Of a DNA stretch of 31,167 bases, positions 1-8,528 are shown piece by piece. The position numbers were made by a program, and so were the translations under genes. The first letter of the stretch is position 1; every line of letters begins with the position of its first letter. A model generated the notes under the pieces. That model did no database searches. It was not told the DNA's origin and worked only from the letters and a program-made list of their open reading frames with translations. The stretch comes from CAZLIC01 sp964559535. Its GTDB lineage: Bacteria; Pseudomonadota; Alphaproteobacteria; Rhodobacterales; Rhodobacteraceae. The stretch is from positions 1-31,167 of the forward strand of contig CAZLIC010000051.1 in NCBI GenBank assembly GCA_964559535.1, written 5' to 3'.

Positions 1-1177
1 CGGCGGCCAGCGGGCCGGGTTCGCCCTTGGCCATGAGTTCGGCCATCGCCCAGCCGGACCCCGGAATGGCCTTGAACCCGCCGGTGCCCCAGCCGCAGTT
101 GATGAAGCAGTTGCCCAGCGGCGTTTTCGAGATCAGCGGCGAGCGGTCGCCGGTCATGTCGACGATGCCGCCCCACTGGCGCAGCATCTTCAGCCGCGAC
201 AGCATGGGGAAGGTTTCGACCAGGGCGCGCAGGGTTTCCTCGATGTGGTGGAAGCTGCCGCGCTGGGTGAAGTTGTTGAAGCCGTCGGTGCCGCCGCCGA
301 TGACCATCTCGCCTTTGTCGGACTGCGACATGTAGCCGTGCACGGTGTTGGCCATCACCACCACGTCCATGCAGGGCTTGATGGGTTCAGAGACAAGCGC
401 CTGCAGCGCCACCGCCTCGATCGGCAGGCGGAAGCCGGCCATCTGGGCGAGTTGCCCCGAGTGGCCGGCGACGACCATGCCCAGCTTTTTCGTGCCGATG
501 AAGCCTTTCGTCGTGTCGATGCCGGTGACGGTGCCGCCTTCGGACCGCACGGCGGTGACTTCGCAGTTCTGGATGATGTCCATGCCCATGGCGCTGCAGG
601 CGCGGGCATAGCCCCAGGCCACGGCATCGTGCCGGGCGGTGCCGCCGCGGGCCTGGTAGAGCGCGCCGAGCACGGGGTAGCGCGGGCCGTCCAGCGCGAT
701 GATGGGGACCAGTTCCCTGACCCGCTCGGGGCCGATCCACGAGGTTTCCACGCCCTGCAGCGTGTTCGCGTGGACGGTGCGCAGGTAGCCGCGCACCTCG
801 TGGTGGGTCTGCGCCAGCATCAGAAGGCCGCGGGGGCTGAACATCACGTTGTAGTTCAGGTCCTGCGACAGGGTTTCGTACAGGCTGCGCGCCTTTTCGT
901 AGATCGCGGCGGATGGGTCCTGCAGGTAGTTCGAGCGGATGATGGTGGTGTTGCGGCCGGTGTTGCCGCCACCCAGCCAGCCCTTTTCGATGACCGCCAC
1001 ATTGGTGATGCCGTGGTTGCGGCCCAGGTAATAGGCGGTGGCCAGGCCATGCCCCCCCGCCCCCACGATGACGGCATCGTAGGCCTTCTTCGGCGTGGCC
1101 CTTTCCCAGGCGCGCTGCCACCCCTGATGGTTGCGGAAGGCTTCGCGGGCGATGGCAAAGACGGAATAGCGCTGCAT
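1..1177 (-). CDS. soxB: Sarcosine oxidase beta subunit (C-terminus cut by window edge)
   Basis: FAD-dependent catalytic subunit of heterotetrameric sarcosine oxidase, which oxidatively demethylates sarcosine to glycine, formaldehyde (or methylene-THF) and H2O2. The 392 visible residues begin MQRYSVFAIAREAF, carry the Rossmann dinucleotide motif GAGGHG at about 39-44, and the family segment GGTARHDAVAWGYA whose His183 matches the histidine that holds covalent FMN in characterised beta subunits. Family length is about 415, so only some 20-25 C-terminal residues are missing beyond base 1. The remaining soxDAG genes would lie off the left edge (inference). The start is the ATG at 1177; a GGAGG lies rather far upstream (about 12 nt), so the ribosome site is not ideal. 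A promoter-like pair is seen at 1230-1258. Confidence 0.93.
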   Translation of the reverse strand, partial: MQRYSVFAIAREAFRNHQGWQRAWERATPKKAYDAVIVGAGGHGLATAYYLGRNHGITNVAVIEKGWLGGGNTGRNTTIIRSNYLQDPSAAIYEKARSLYETLSQDLNYNVMFSPRGLLMLAQTHHEVRGYLRTVHANTLQGVETSWIGPERVRELVPIIALDGPRYPVLGALYQARGGTARHDAVAWGYARACSAMGMDIIQNCEVTAVRSEGGTVTGIDTTKGFIGTKKLGMVVAGHSGQLAQMAGFRLPIEAVALQALVSEPIKPCMDVVVMANTVHGYMSQSDKGEMVIGGGTDGFNNFTQRGSFHHIEETLRALVETFPMLSRLKMLRQWGGIVDMTGDRSPLISKTPLGNCFINCGWGTGGFKAIPGSGWAMAELMAKGEPGPLAA

Positions 1178-1229
1178 CGACTCTGTGGGCCTCCGGCGGT
1201 GTGTTGCGGGCGTTCTTGGACCCGGGGCG

Positions 1230-1258
1230 AGTTTGGCCCGTGGCCGGAAGCGGCGCAA
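1230..1258 (-). promoter_or_regulatory. Putative promoter of soxB
   Basis: On the minus strand TTGCGC (1253-1258) and CAAACT (1230-1235) are separated by 17 bases, about 50 bases before the soxB ATG. The match to a sigma-70 type promoter is by eye only. Confidence 0.4.
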
Positions 1259-1315
1259 CCGGGCGAAATGCGACATGCGCGCCCATGTCGCTGCCGCGGC
1301 TTGCGCCACGGGGTG

Positions 1316-2218
1316 TCAGGCTACGGTGAACTGCAGCGCGTCGGCATCGGCCGCGGCAGGATCGCCGAACACGATGCGGCCGGTGCGGGTCATGCTGAAC
1401 TCTTCGCGCAACAGGCGCACGGGGCGTTCGTCATCCACCATCAGCCAGGTGCCGTTCGTGGAGTGGTCCATCAGCACCACCTTGTCGCGGCGGATCTCGA
1501 TGGTGGCGTGGCGGCGCGAGGCCTGCTGCCCGGTCAGCGACACGTCGCAGCCGGGCTCGCGCCCGCAGACGATGCTGCGGGTGCCTGCCGGCACGATCCA
1601 GGACCGGCCATTCTGCACCAGACGCAGCGAGGCTTCGGGCGCCCGGGCCGGGGCCGCGGACGGCGGGCGGATCAGCGTGGTTTCCGGCCCGGCCTGGTCT
1701 TCGGCGACACGGGCGATGCGGACAGGTTCGCTGCGGCCCTTGACCTCGATCTGGGCAAACTCGGAGGTCAGCGCGCGCAGCGGGAGTGGCAGGCGGTCCA
1801 GGAGTTCACCCGTGGTCAGCACCTGGCCGGCCGAGGCGACGGCGGCGATGCGGGCCGAAAGGTTGACGGTGTCGCCGTACCAGTCGTCGTTGTCGAACAG
1901 TGCGGGGCCAAAGTGCAGACCGATGCGCACGCGCGGACGGATCAGGATTTCACCGTCCGCAACGGGTGGCAGGGCTGCCATGCCGCGGCGGATGTCCATC
2001 GCGGCCAGGAGGGCGGCATCTGCCGTGGGAAAGGCCGCCATCATCTCGTCGCCGATGGTCTTCACCACCTGCCCGCCCTGGCCAAGCACGGCCTTGCCCA
2101 TGGTCTCGAAGCACGTGGTCACCACGGCCAGGGCGCGCGTGTCGCCCAGCCTTTCGTAAATCTTCGTGCTGCCGACGATATCCGCGAAGAGGATGCCGAC
2201 GTGTTGCGTCTTTTCCAT
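1316..2218 (-). CDS. Class III adenylate cyclase with C-terminal FHA domain
   Basis: Soluble 300-residue signalling protein predicted to make cAMP and to bind phosphothreonine partners. Residues 5-170 form a class III cyclase homology domain with every key residue of the adenylate type: metal aspartates D13 (FADIVGST) and D57 (KTIGDEMM), adenine-selecting K53 and D112, and transition-state N119 and R123 (DTVNLSAR). Residues 197-285 form an FHA domain with the G-R, S-R-R-H and N-G-T core (CGREPGCD, ASRRHATIEI, DHSTNGTWL). There is no membrane segment. An upstream in-frame extension exists, but a good promoter (2226-2254) puts +1 at this ATG, so the short start is preferred. It is divergent from ccmI. 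The FHA partner kinase is not in the window. Confidence 0.88.
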   Translation of the reverse strand: MEKTQHVGILFADIVGSTKIYERLGDTRALAVVTTCFETMGKAVLGQGGQVVKTIGDEMMAAFPTADAALLAAMDIRRGMAALPPVADGEILIRPRVRIGLHFGPALFDNDDWYGDTVNLSARIAAVASAGQVLTTGELLDRLPLPLRALTSEFAQIEVKGRSEPVRIARVAEDQAGPETTLIRPPSAAPARAPEASLRLVQNGRSWIVPAGTRSIVCGREPGCDVSLTGQQASRRHATIEIRRDKVVLMDHSTNGTWLMVDDERPVRLLREEFSMTRTGRIVFGDPAAADADALQFTVA

Positions 2219-2225
2219 GGGGTAT

Positions 2226-2254
2226 CTGGTAAGGAAAGCCGTTCCATCGCGCAA
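2226..2254 (-). promoter_or_regulatory. Putative promoter of the cyclase-FHA gene (leaderless)
   Basis: Minus strand TTGCGC (2249-2254), 17-base spacer, TACCAG (2226-2231), then 7 bases to the ATG ending at 2218. No Shine-Dalgarno precedes the ATG, so the mRNA may begin at the start codon. Confidence 0.45.
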
Positions 2255-2375
2255 CATGCGATGCAAGGCATCTTTCACGTGACCGTGACGCAGGGCGACC
2301 GCGGGGCGATTTGCGCCTTTCCCTTTTGCGGCAGGGCGGGCTAGACGGCACGGCAGTGACGCGCGGGGGCAGCGG

Positions 2376-3527
2376 ATGGCGTTCTGGATCGTGGCGGGGG
2401 CGATGGCGGTGGCGGTTCTGGCCGCGCTGGGGCTGGGCCTGCGCCGCGGCGGCGGAGCCATGTCGTCCGCGGCCTTTGACCGGCAGGTCTATCTGGGACA
2501 GCTGCGCGAGATAGCGCGGGATGCCGCGCGCGGGGTGATTCCGGGCGGCGAGGCCGAGCGGCTGCGGGCCGAAGTGGGACGGCGGCTTCTGACGGCCGAC
2601 CGGGCGGCGACGGTGCCCGAGGTGTCGGCGCGCGGGCCGGTTGCGGTAGCGGTGGGGCTGGGGGCGCTGGCCTGTGGCGGCGCGGTGGCGGGCTATCTGT
2701 GGCTGGGGGCGCCCGGCTATGGCGACGTGCCGCGTGCCGGGCGGATTGCCGCGGCCGAGGCGCTGCGTGCCGCGCGCCCGTCGCAGGAGGCGGCCGAGGC
2801 GGCGCAGCCCGCGGCGCCGGCGCCGGGGGCCGATGCCGAATTCCTGGCCCTGATGCAGACGCTGCGGCAGAAGCTGGCCGAGCGTCCGGATGACCTGCAG
2901 GGCCACATCCTGCTGGCCGAGAACGAGGCTGCGCTGGGCAACTTTGCCGCGGCACGCAAGGCGCAGGGCGAGGTGATCCGGCTGAAGGGAGACGCGGCCA
3001 CGGCAGACGATCTGGTGCAGCTGGCGCGCTGGATGATCGCGGCTGCGGGCGGGCAGATTTCACCCGAGGCGGAGACGGTTCTGGGCGAGGCGCTGCGGCG
3101 CGACCGCGATGCCCCGGAGGCGCTGTTCATGATGGGGCTTTCGGCGCTGCGGACGGGGCGGCCGGACCTTGGCTTCCGGTACTGGCGGCGGTTCTCCGAG
3201 GTCGCCCCCGCGGATCATCCGTGGCGGGCGCAGGTGCTGGCGGACCTTGGCAGCGTGGCCGCGGCGGCGGGGGCCGACTGGACGCCCGCCCCCGATGTTC
3301 CCGATTCGGACGCCATCCGCGGCATGGTCGAGGGGCTGGCAGAACGGCTGGCCGCCGAGGGCGGTTCGGCCGAGGAATGGGCGCAGCTGGTGCGGGCGCT
3401 GGGGGTGCTGGGCGAGACGGACCGGGCGCGGGCGATCTGGACCGAGGCGCAGGGCGTGTTCGCCGACCGGCCGGATGATCTGGCACTGGTGAAGGCGGCG
3501 GCCGAGGGGGCGGGGGTGGTGGAGTGA
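2376..3527 (+). CDS. ccmI: Cytochrome c biogenesis protein CcmI (CycH)
   Basis: Membrane-anchored apocytochrome c chaperone of the Ccm (System I) pathway; it holds the C-terminal helix of apocytochromes for haem ligation. The 383 residues show TM1 at about 2-22, a cytoplasmic loop with a heptad-like stretch (FDRQVYLGQLREIARDA), TM2 at about 87-110, and a long periplasmic part from about 140 with TPR-type repeats (LAERPDDLQGHILLAENEAA; APEALFMMGLSALRTGRPD). This is the usual CcmI layout and length. It overlaps ruvX by 4 bp (GTGA), so the two are translationally coupled. No other ccm gene lies nearby, so the System I genes must be elsewhere. Confidence 0.9.
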   Translation: MAFWIVAGAMAVAVLAALGLGLRRGGGAMSSAAFDRQVYLGQLREIARDAARGVIPGGEAERLRAEVGRRLLTADRAATVPEVSARGPVAVAVGLGALACGGAVAGYLWLGAPGYGDVPRAGRIAAAEALRAARPSQEAAEAAQPAAPAPGADAEFLALMQTLRQKLAERPDDLQGHILLAENEAALGNFAAARKAQGEVIRLKGDAATADDLVQLARWMIAAAGGQISPEAETVLGEALRRDRDAPEALFMMGLSALRTGRPDLGFRYWRRFSEVAPADHPWRAQVLADLGSVAAAAGADWTPAPDVPDSDAIRGMVEGLAERLAAEGGSAEEWAQLVRALGVLGETDRARAIWTEAQGVFADRPDDLALVKAAAEGAGVVE

Positions 3528-4018
3528 CCGCCTTTGACGACCCCGCCGCCTTTGCCGCCGCCCTGCCCCGTGACGGCGGGCTGATGGGGCTGGACCTGGG
3601 CGACAAGACGGTGGGTCTTGCGGCGTCGGACCTGCGGCGGGGGGTGGCCAGTGCGCTGCGCACGCTGCGGCGGGTGAAGTTCACGGTGGATGCGGCAGAG
3701 ATCCTGCGGATCGCGGCGGCACGAGGGGCGGTGGGGTTCGTGCTGGGGCTGCCGCGCAACATGGACGGGTCCGAGGGGCCGCGGGCGCAAGGCGCGCGGG
3801 CCTTTGCCCGCAACCTGGGCGGACTGACGCCCCTGCCGGTGCTGATGTGGGACGAGCGGCTGAGCACGGTTGCGGCAGAAAGGGCACTGATCGCGGCGGA
3901 TATGTCGCGAAAGCGTCGCAGCGAGGTGATCGATGCGGTGGCGGCCTCCTATATCCTGCAAGGCGCGCTGGACCGTCTGGCGTATTTGGCCCGTTCGGGC
4001 GCAGGGGACGACACGTGA
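3524..4018 (+). CDS. ruvX: Holliday junction resolvase-like / pre-16S rRNA nuclease YqgF
   Basis: RNase H-fold nuclease of the YqgF/RuvX family, which in E. coli processes the 5' end of pre-16S rRNA and is also annotated as a putative Holliday junction resolvase. The 164-residue protein has the first-strand motif GLDLGDKTVG with acidic residue D24, the DERLST motif in the second half and the C-terminal SEVIDAVAAS motif carrying the last acidic residue. The start is GTG at 3524, inside the ccmI stop (GTGA). The end overlaps the next gene in the same way, so ccmI-ruvX-DUF1289 is one coupled operon. Confidence 0.92.
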   Translation: MTAFDDPAAFAAALPRDGGLMGLDLGDKTVGLAASDLRRGVASALRTLRRVKFTVDAAEILRIAAARGAVGFVLGLPRNMDGSEGPRAQGARAFARNLGGLTPLPVLMWDERLSTVAAERALIAADMSRKRRSEVIDAVAASYILQGALDRLAYLARSGAGDDT

Positions 4019-4287
4019 AGCAAGAGCGCATCGAAGCCGGGCAGTTTGCCGATGACAGCGCCGATGTCTGGAGACGCGACGAAGTGGACAGCCCCTGCGT
4101 GAAGCTGTGCGTGATCCATCCCGAGGCACGGCTGTGCATGGGGTGTTTCCGGTCGATCGAGGAAATCACCGCCTGGCAGCGCCTGACGCCCGAGGCGCGG
4201 CGCGCGCTGATGGCCGAGTTGCCGGCGCGGGCGCCACAGGTGGCGGCGCGGCGGCGCGGCGGGCGGGCGGCGCGGCTGGACATCTGA
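4015..4287 (+). CDS. DUF1289 domain protein (small Cys4 protein)
   Basis: A 90-residue protein of unknown function with the DUF1289 signature SPCVKLCVIHP followed by LCMGCFRSIEEITAW. Cysteines C28, C32, C41 and C44 form a likely metal-binding site (inference). The C-terminus is rich in Arg and Ala. The start is GTG at 4015, overlapping the ruvX TGA by 4 bp; a longer in-frame reading from 3847 would run inside ruvX and is rejected. DUF1289 proteins are common in Proteobacteria, often next to tRNA- or cytochrome-related genes; no mechanism can be assigned from sequence. Confidence 0.85.
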   Translation: MKQERIEAGQFADDSADVWRRDEVDSPCVKLCVIHPEARLCMGCFRSIEEITAWQRLTPEARRALMAELPARAPQVAARRRGGRAARLDI

Positions 4288-4305
4288 GGGCAGGCCCGGC
4301 GGATG

Positions 4306-4360
4306 GCGCCGGGGGCTGCCTGCCCCCGGACCCCCGGGGGTATTTGTGCAAAGATGAGGG
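4306..4360. repeat. G/C-rich intergenic repeat with alternative hairpins
   Basis: CCGGGGGC (4309-4316) pairs with GCCCCCGG (4322-4329), followed by the self-complementary CCCCCGGGGG (4331-4340) and then TATTTGTGCAAAGATGAGG. The arrangement, with mutually exclusive G-tract/C-tract pairings and a trailing TATTT...AAAGATGA, resembles a repeat I recognise from intergenic regions of Rhodobacteraceae. It may also terminate transcription after the DUF1289 gene. Only one copy is present here. Confidence 0.55.
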
Positions 4361-4396
4361 GGCAAGGGGAAACGTGTTGACCGGCGGCGGCAGGGC

Positions 4397-5416
4397 ATGG
4401 GCAGGGCGGGGAAAGCGGCCATGACGGCCTTGCAGGGGGCGGAACGGCTGTCGGTCGCCCCGATGATGGACTGGACCGACCGGCATTGCCGGTACCTGCA
4501 CCGACTGATCAGCCGCCGTGCGTGGCTGTACACCGAAATGGTCACCGCACCCGCCGTCATTCACGGCCCGCGCGCCCGGCTTCTGGACTTTGCCGCGGCC
4601 GAGCATCCGGTGGTGTTGCAACTGGGCGGGTCTGACCCGGGAGAGCTGGCAGCGGCGGTGCGGGCGGCGCAGCCTTGGGGGTATGATGCGGTGAACCTGA
4701 ACTGCGGCTGCCCGTCCGACCGCGTGCAGTCGGGCTGTTTCGGCGCCGTGTTGATGGAAACGCCCGACCGGGTGGCCGGGATCTGCCGCGCCATGCAGGC
4801 CGAGACGGACCGCCCGGTGACGGTGAAGTGCCGCATCGGGGTGGACGATCAGGACCCCGAACTGGCGCTGCCGCGGTTCATCCAGGCGGTGGCGGATGCA
4901 GGCGTGCGGCAGGTGATCGTGCATGCGCGCAAGGCCTGGCTGCAGGGCCTGTCGCCGAAGGAGAACCGCGAGATCCCGCCGCTGGATCATGACCTTGTGT
5001 TCCGGATGAAGGCGGCATTTCCGGAACTTTCATTCACCATCAACGGCGGCATCACCTCGCTGGCCCAGGCACGGGCCCTGCTGGCGCGGGGGATCGACGG
5101 GGTGATGGTGGGGCGCGCGGCCTATCACGACCCGATGGCGGTGCTGGGCGGGGCGGATGCGCTGTGGGGCGACGACCATGCGCCCGACGCGATGGCCGTG
5201 GCGCACCACATGCGCGGCCATGTCGCCGCGCATGTGGCGGCCGGCGGGCGGCCGCACAGCGTGACGCGCCACATGCTGGGCCTGTTCACCGGGCGGCCCG
5301 GCGCGCGGGCCTGGCGGCGGAAGCTGTCGGAAGGCGCGGGGGATGGCGGGCTGGGTGCCCTGGACCGGGCACTGGCCGCGGTGCAGGCCGCGCAAGAGGC
5401 GGCACGGGCGGCCTGA
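4397..5416 (+). CDS. dusA: tRNA-dihydrouridine synthase A
   Basis: FMN/NADPH enzyme reducing U20/U20a in the tRNA D-loop. The TIM-barrel begins with SVAPMMDWTDRHCRYL, typical of DusA, followed by YTEMV and LQLGGSDP. The catalytic motif NLNCGCPSDRVQSGCFGAVLM places the expected active Cys at C105 of the GCP triplet; VKCRIGVDD and HARKAWLQGLSPKENREIPP are further DusA motifs, and GVMVGRAAY binds phosphate. Length 339 fits the family. Either ATG 4397 or ATG 4421 may be the start; 4421 has the better ribosome site (GGGGAAAG), which would remove 8 residues. It is convergent with pntB, and its last codons lie in a 14-bp tandem duplication. Confidence 0.94.
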   Translation: MGRAGKAAMTALQGAERLSVAPMMDWTDRHCRYLHRLISRRAWLYTEMVTAPAVIHGPRARLLDFAAAEHPVVLQLGGSDPGELAAAVRAAQPWGYDAVNLNCGCPSDRVQSGCFGAVLMETPDRVAGICRAMQAETDRPVTVKCRIGVDDQDPELALPRFIQAVADAGVRQVIVHARKAWLQGLSPKENREIPPLDHDLVFRMKAAFPELSFTINGGITSLAQARALLARGIDGVMVGRAAYHDPMAVLGGADALWGDDHAPDAMAVAHHMRGHVAAHVAAGGRPHSVTRHMLGLFTGRPGARAWRRKLSEGAGDGGLGALDRALAAVQAAQEAARAA

Positions 5417-5430
5417 CACGGGCGGCCTGA
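5403..5430. repeat. Perfect 14-bp tandem duplication over the dusA stop
   Basis: CACGGGCGGCCTGA occurs twice head to tail (5403-5416 and 5417-5430). The first copy encodes the last dusA residues and its TGA; the second lies outside the gene and repeats the same stop in the same relative place. Confidence 0.9.
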
Positions 5431-5451
5431 CACGCGCCTGCACCCGCCCGG

Positions 5452-6915
5452 TCAGTCGATCATCGGCAGAAGCGCATCCAGCGACTTCTTCGCATCGCCG
5501 TAGAACATCCGCGTGTTCTCCTTGTAGAACAGCGGGTTCTCGATGCCGGAATAGCCCGTGCCCTGGCCGCGCTTGGAGACGAACACCTGCTTGGCCTTCC
5601 AGCATTCCAGCACGGGCATGCCGGCGATGGGGCTGTTGGGGTCTTCCTGCGCCGCCGGGTTCACGATGTCGTTCGAGCCGATCACGATGGCCACGTCGGT
5701 TTCGGGGAAGTCCTCGTTGATCTCGTCCATTTCCAGCACGATGTCGTAGGGCACCTTCGCCTCGGCCAGAAGCACGTTCATGTGGCCGGGCAGGCGCCCC
5801 GCAACCGGATGGATGGCAAAGCGCACGGTCTTGCCCTTGGCGCGCAGCTTGCGCGTCAGTTCGCTGACCGACTGCTGCGCCTGCGCCACCGCCATGCCGT
5901 AGCCAGGAATGATGATGACCGATTCCGCATCGTTCAGCGCCGCCGCAACGCCCTCGGCATCAATGGCAATCTGTTCGCCTGCAACCTCCATCTGCGGTCC
6001 GGCGGTGTTGCCGAACCCGCCCAGGATGACGCTGACAAAGCTGCGGTTCATCGCCTTGCACATGATGTACGACAGGATCGCACCGGACGAGCCCACGAGC
6101 GCACCCACCACGATCAGCAGGTCGTTCGACAGCGAGAAGCCGATCGCCGCCGCCGCCCAGCCGGAATAGCTGTTCAGCATCGACACCACCACCGGCATGT
6201 CGGCGCCGCCGATGCCCATGATCAGGTGATAGCCGATGAACAACGCCAGAAGCGTCATCACGAACAGCGGAAAGAACCCGCCGCCGCCGGTGAAATAGAT
6301 CAGTCCCAGCCCGGCCGACCCGACCGCCGCCGCCAGGTTCAGCATGTGGCCGCCCGGCAATTGCGTGGCCTTGGTGTCCACCGAGATCTTGCGCCCGCCG
6401 ATGGTGACCGACCCGGCCAGCTTCAGGAAGGCGATGACCGACCCGGTGAAGGTGATGGCGCCGATGAACACGCCCAGGAACACCTCGACCTTCAGCACGG
6501 CGATTTCGGCGGCGGTCTTGGCGGCGATCTTGGCGGCGAAGCCCGTCAGCGCCTGCAGCGCGGCCGGGTCGGCCGTGGCAATGCGGCCCATCTCGAACTC
6601 GGCATTGAAGCCGATGAACACCGCCGCCAGACCGACCAGCGAGTGCATGGCGGCCACCAGCTGCGGCATCTCGGTCATCTGCACGCGCTGCGCGACGTAC
6701 CAGCCGATCACGCCGCCCGCCGCGACCATCACGGCCGACAGCAGCCAGTTGTCGGCACCGGGGCCATAGAGCGTGGCCAGCACGGCCAGCGCCATGCCGG
6801 CGATGCCGTACCAGACGGCGCGCTTGGCGCTTTCCTGCCCCGACAGCCCGCCGAGGGAGAGGATGAACAGGACGGCGGCAACAACATAGGCGGCCGTGGT
6901 GAACCCGTATTCCAT
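5452..6915 (-). CDS. pntB: NAD(P) transhydrogenase subunit beta
   Basis: Membrane subunit of the proton-translocating transhydrogenase, reducing NADP+ with NADH using proton motive force. The 487 residues contain about nine hydrophobic helices up to about 300, including His91 (VAAMHSLVGLA) at the position of the functionally important E. coli His91. The NADP-binding domain III starts near 310 with PGYGMAVAQAQ at 337-346, followed by HPVAGRLPGHMNVLLAEA and GSNDIVNPAA. An Ala-rich segment at about 111-142 makes it longer than the roughly 460-residue E. coli protein. The ribosome site AAGGAG precedes the ATG, 13 bp downstream of the pntA stop. Confidence 0.96.
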   Translation of the reverse strand: MEYGFTTAAYVVAAVLFILSLGGLSGQESAKRAVWYGIAGMALAVLATLYGPGADNWLLSAVMVAAGGVIGWYVAQRVQMTEMPQLVAAMHSLVGLAAVFIGFNAEFEMGRIATADPAALQALTGFAAKIAAKTAAEIAVLKVEVFLGVFIGAITFTGSVIAFLKLAGSVTIGGRKISVDTKATQLPGGHMLNLAAAVGSAGLGLIYFTGGGGFFPLFVMTLLALFIGYHLIMGIGGADMPVVVSMLNSYSGWAAAAIGFSLSNDLLIVVGALVGSSGAILSYIMCKAMNRSFVSVILGGFGNTAGPQMEVAGEQIAIDAEGVAAALNDAESVIIIPGYGMAVAQAQQSVSELTRKLRAKGKTVRFAIHPVAGRLPGHMNVLLAEAKVPYDIVLEMDEINEDFPETDVAIVIGSNDIVNPAAQEDPNSPIAGMPVLECWKAKQVFVSKRGQGTGYSGIENPLFYKENTRMFYGDAKKSLDALLPMID

Positions 6916-6928
6916 GGCGCGCGTCTCC

Positions 6929-8500
6929 TTACGACTTCTGGAACATGGCGAGCATGCGGCGCGTCACCATGAACCCACCGAAGATGTTGACCCCGGCCAT
7001 GAAAACCGAGGCCGCAGCCAGGATCACCACCAGAAGGTTGCCCGACCCGATCTGCATCAGCGCGCCCAGAATGATGATGGACGAAATCGCGTTCGTCACC
7101 GCCATCAGCGGCGTGTGCAGGCTGTGCGACACGTTCCAGATCACCTGGAACCCGATGAACACCGACAGCACGAAGACGATGAAGTGCTGCATGAAGCTGG
7201 CCGGCGCGAAAAGCCCCGCCAGCAGGATCAGCGCGCCACCCCCGGCCAGCATTGCCACCTGCTGCCGCGTCTGCGCCTTGAACTCGGCCGTTTCCCTGTC
7301 GCGCCGTTCGGCCGGGGTCAGTTCCTTGACCTTTTCCTTCGGCTTGGCCGCGGCGATGGCGGCCACCTTGGGCGGCGGTGGCGGCCAGGTGATCTCGCCG
7401 CCATGCGCCACAGTGGCGCCGCGGATCACGTCATCGCCCATGTTGTGGTCGATGACGCCATCCTTCTTGGGCGTCAGGTCGGTCAGCATGTGGCGGATGT
7501 TGGTGGCATAAAGCGTGCTGGCCTGTGCCGCCATCCGGCTGGGGAAATCGGTGTACCCCACGATGGTCACACCGTTGTCGGTGACGATTTTCTCGTCAGG
7601 CACCGTCAGGTCGCAGTTGCCGCCACGCTCGGCCGCAAGGTCCACGATGACCGACCCGCGCTTCATCATGCGCACCATGTCCTCGGTCCACAGCTTGGGC
7701 GCCGGGCGGCCGGGGATCAGGGCGGTGGTGATGACGATGTCCATCTCGGGCGCCAGCTCGCGGAACTTGGCCAGCTGCTTTTCGCGGAACTCGGGGCTGG
7801 ACGGCGCGGCATAGCCGCCGGTGGCGGCCCCGTCCTGCGCCTGCTCGAATTCCAGGAACACGAACGACGCGCCCATCGATTCGATCTGCTCGGCCACTTC
7901 GGGGCGCACGTCGAAGGCATGCACGATGGCGCCCAGCGACGTGGCCGTGCCGATGGCCGCCAGCCCCGCCACCCCGGCGCCCACGATCAGCACCTTGGCC
8001 GGCGGCACCTTGCCCGCCGCGGTGACCTGGCCGGTGAAGAACCGCCCGAAGTTCGACCCCGCCTCGATCACCGCGCGATAGCCCGCGATGTTGGCCATGG
8101 ACGAAAGGGCGTCCATCTTCTGCGCGCGGCTGATGCGCGGCACCATGTCCATCGCCACCACGGTGGCGCCTTGCGCCTTCACGATTTCCAGAAGCTCGGG
8201 GTTCTGCGCGGGCCAGAAGAAGGAAATCAGCGTCTGGCCCTTGCGCAGCCGCTCGGCCTCGTCCTTTTCCGGGCCGCGCACGCGCACCACCACATCGGCC
8301 TCGGCCAGCACGGCACCGGCGTCGGGCAGCACGGTGACACCCGCGGCGGCATAGGCGGCATCGGTGAACCCGGCCTTCATCCCTGCCCCGGATTCGACCA
8401 CACAGGCATGGCCCAGCTTCATGATCGCGGTTGCCGAATCCGGCGTCATCGCCACCCGGTTTTCGCCCGGGAACCGTTCCGCCAGCGCGCCGATCTTCAT
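6929..8500 (-). CDS. pntA: NAD(P) transhydrogenase subunit alpha
   Basis: NAD(H)-binding subunit. The 523-residue single chain joins domain I with the N-terminal membrane part, as in E. coli, and is not split into PntAA/PntAB as in Rhodospirillum. The start MKIGALAERFPGENRVAMTP is diagnostic; the Rossmann motif GAGVAGLAAIG begins at 174, and RPAPKLWTEDMVRMMKRGSV is conserved. After a charged linker, about four hydrophobic helices lie between 405 and 510. The ATG at 8500 has GGGGGA about 6 bases upstream; longer in-frame readings have no support. Promoter boxes are at 8529-8557. It is followed by pntB as an operon. Confidence 0.96.
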   Translation of the reverse strand: MKIGALAERFPGENRVAMTPDSATAIMKLGHACVVESGAGMKAGFTDAAYAAAGVTVLPDAGAVLAEADVVVRVRGPEKDEAERLRKGQTLISFFWPAQNPELLEIVKAQGATVVAMDMVPRISRAQKMDALSSMANIAGYRAVIEAGSNFGRFFTGQVTAAGKVPPAKVLIVGAGVAGLAAIGTATSLGAIVHAFDVRPEVAEQIESMGASFVFLEFEQAQDGAATGGYAAPSSPEFREKQLAKFRELAPEMDIVITTALIPGRPAPKLWTEDMVRMMKRGSVIVDLAAERGGNCDLTVPDEKIVTDNGVTIVGYTDFPSRMAAQASTLYATNIRHMLTDLTPKKDGVIDHNMGDDVIRGATVAHGGEITWPPPPPKVAAIAAAKPKEKVKELTPAERRDRETAEFKAQTRQQVAMLAGGGALILLAGLFAPASFMQHFIVFVLSVFIGFQVIWNVSHSLHTPLMAVTNAISSIIILGALMQIGSGNLLVVILAAASVFMAGVNIFGGFMVTRRMLAMFQKS

Positions 8501-8528
8501 GTGCTGTCCCCCATGCCGTTCAAAACCG

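Noticed and set aside
245..2344. Open frame of 699 codons on the plus strand across soxB and the cyclase gene
   Set aside because: It is antisense to two well-supported genes, rich in His/Gly/Arg/Ala with no domain, and is the usual by-product of strong G/C third positions.
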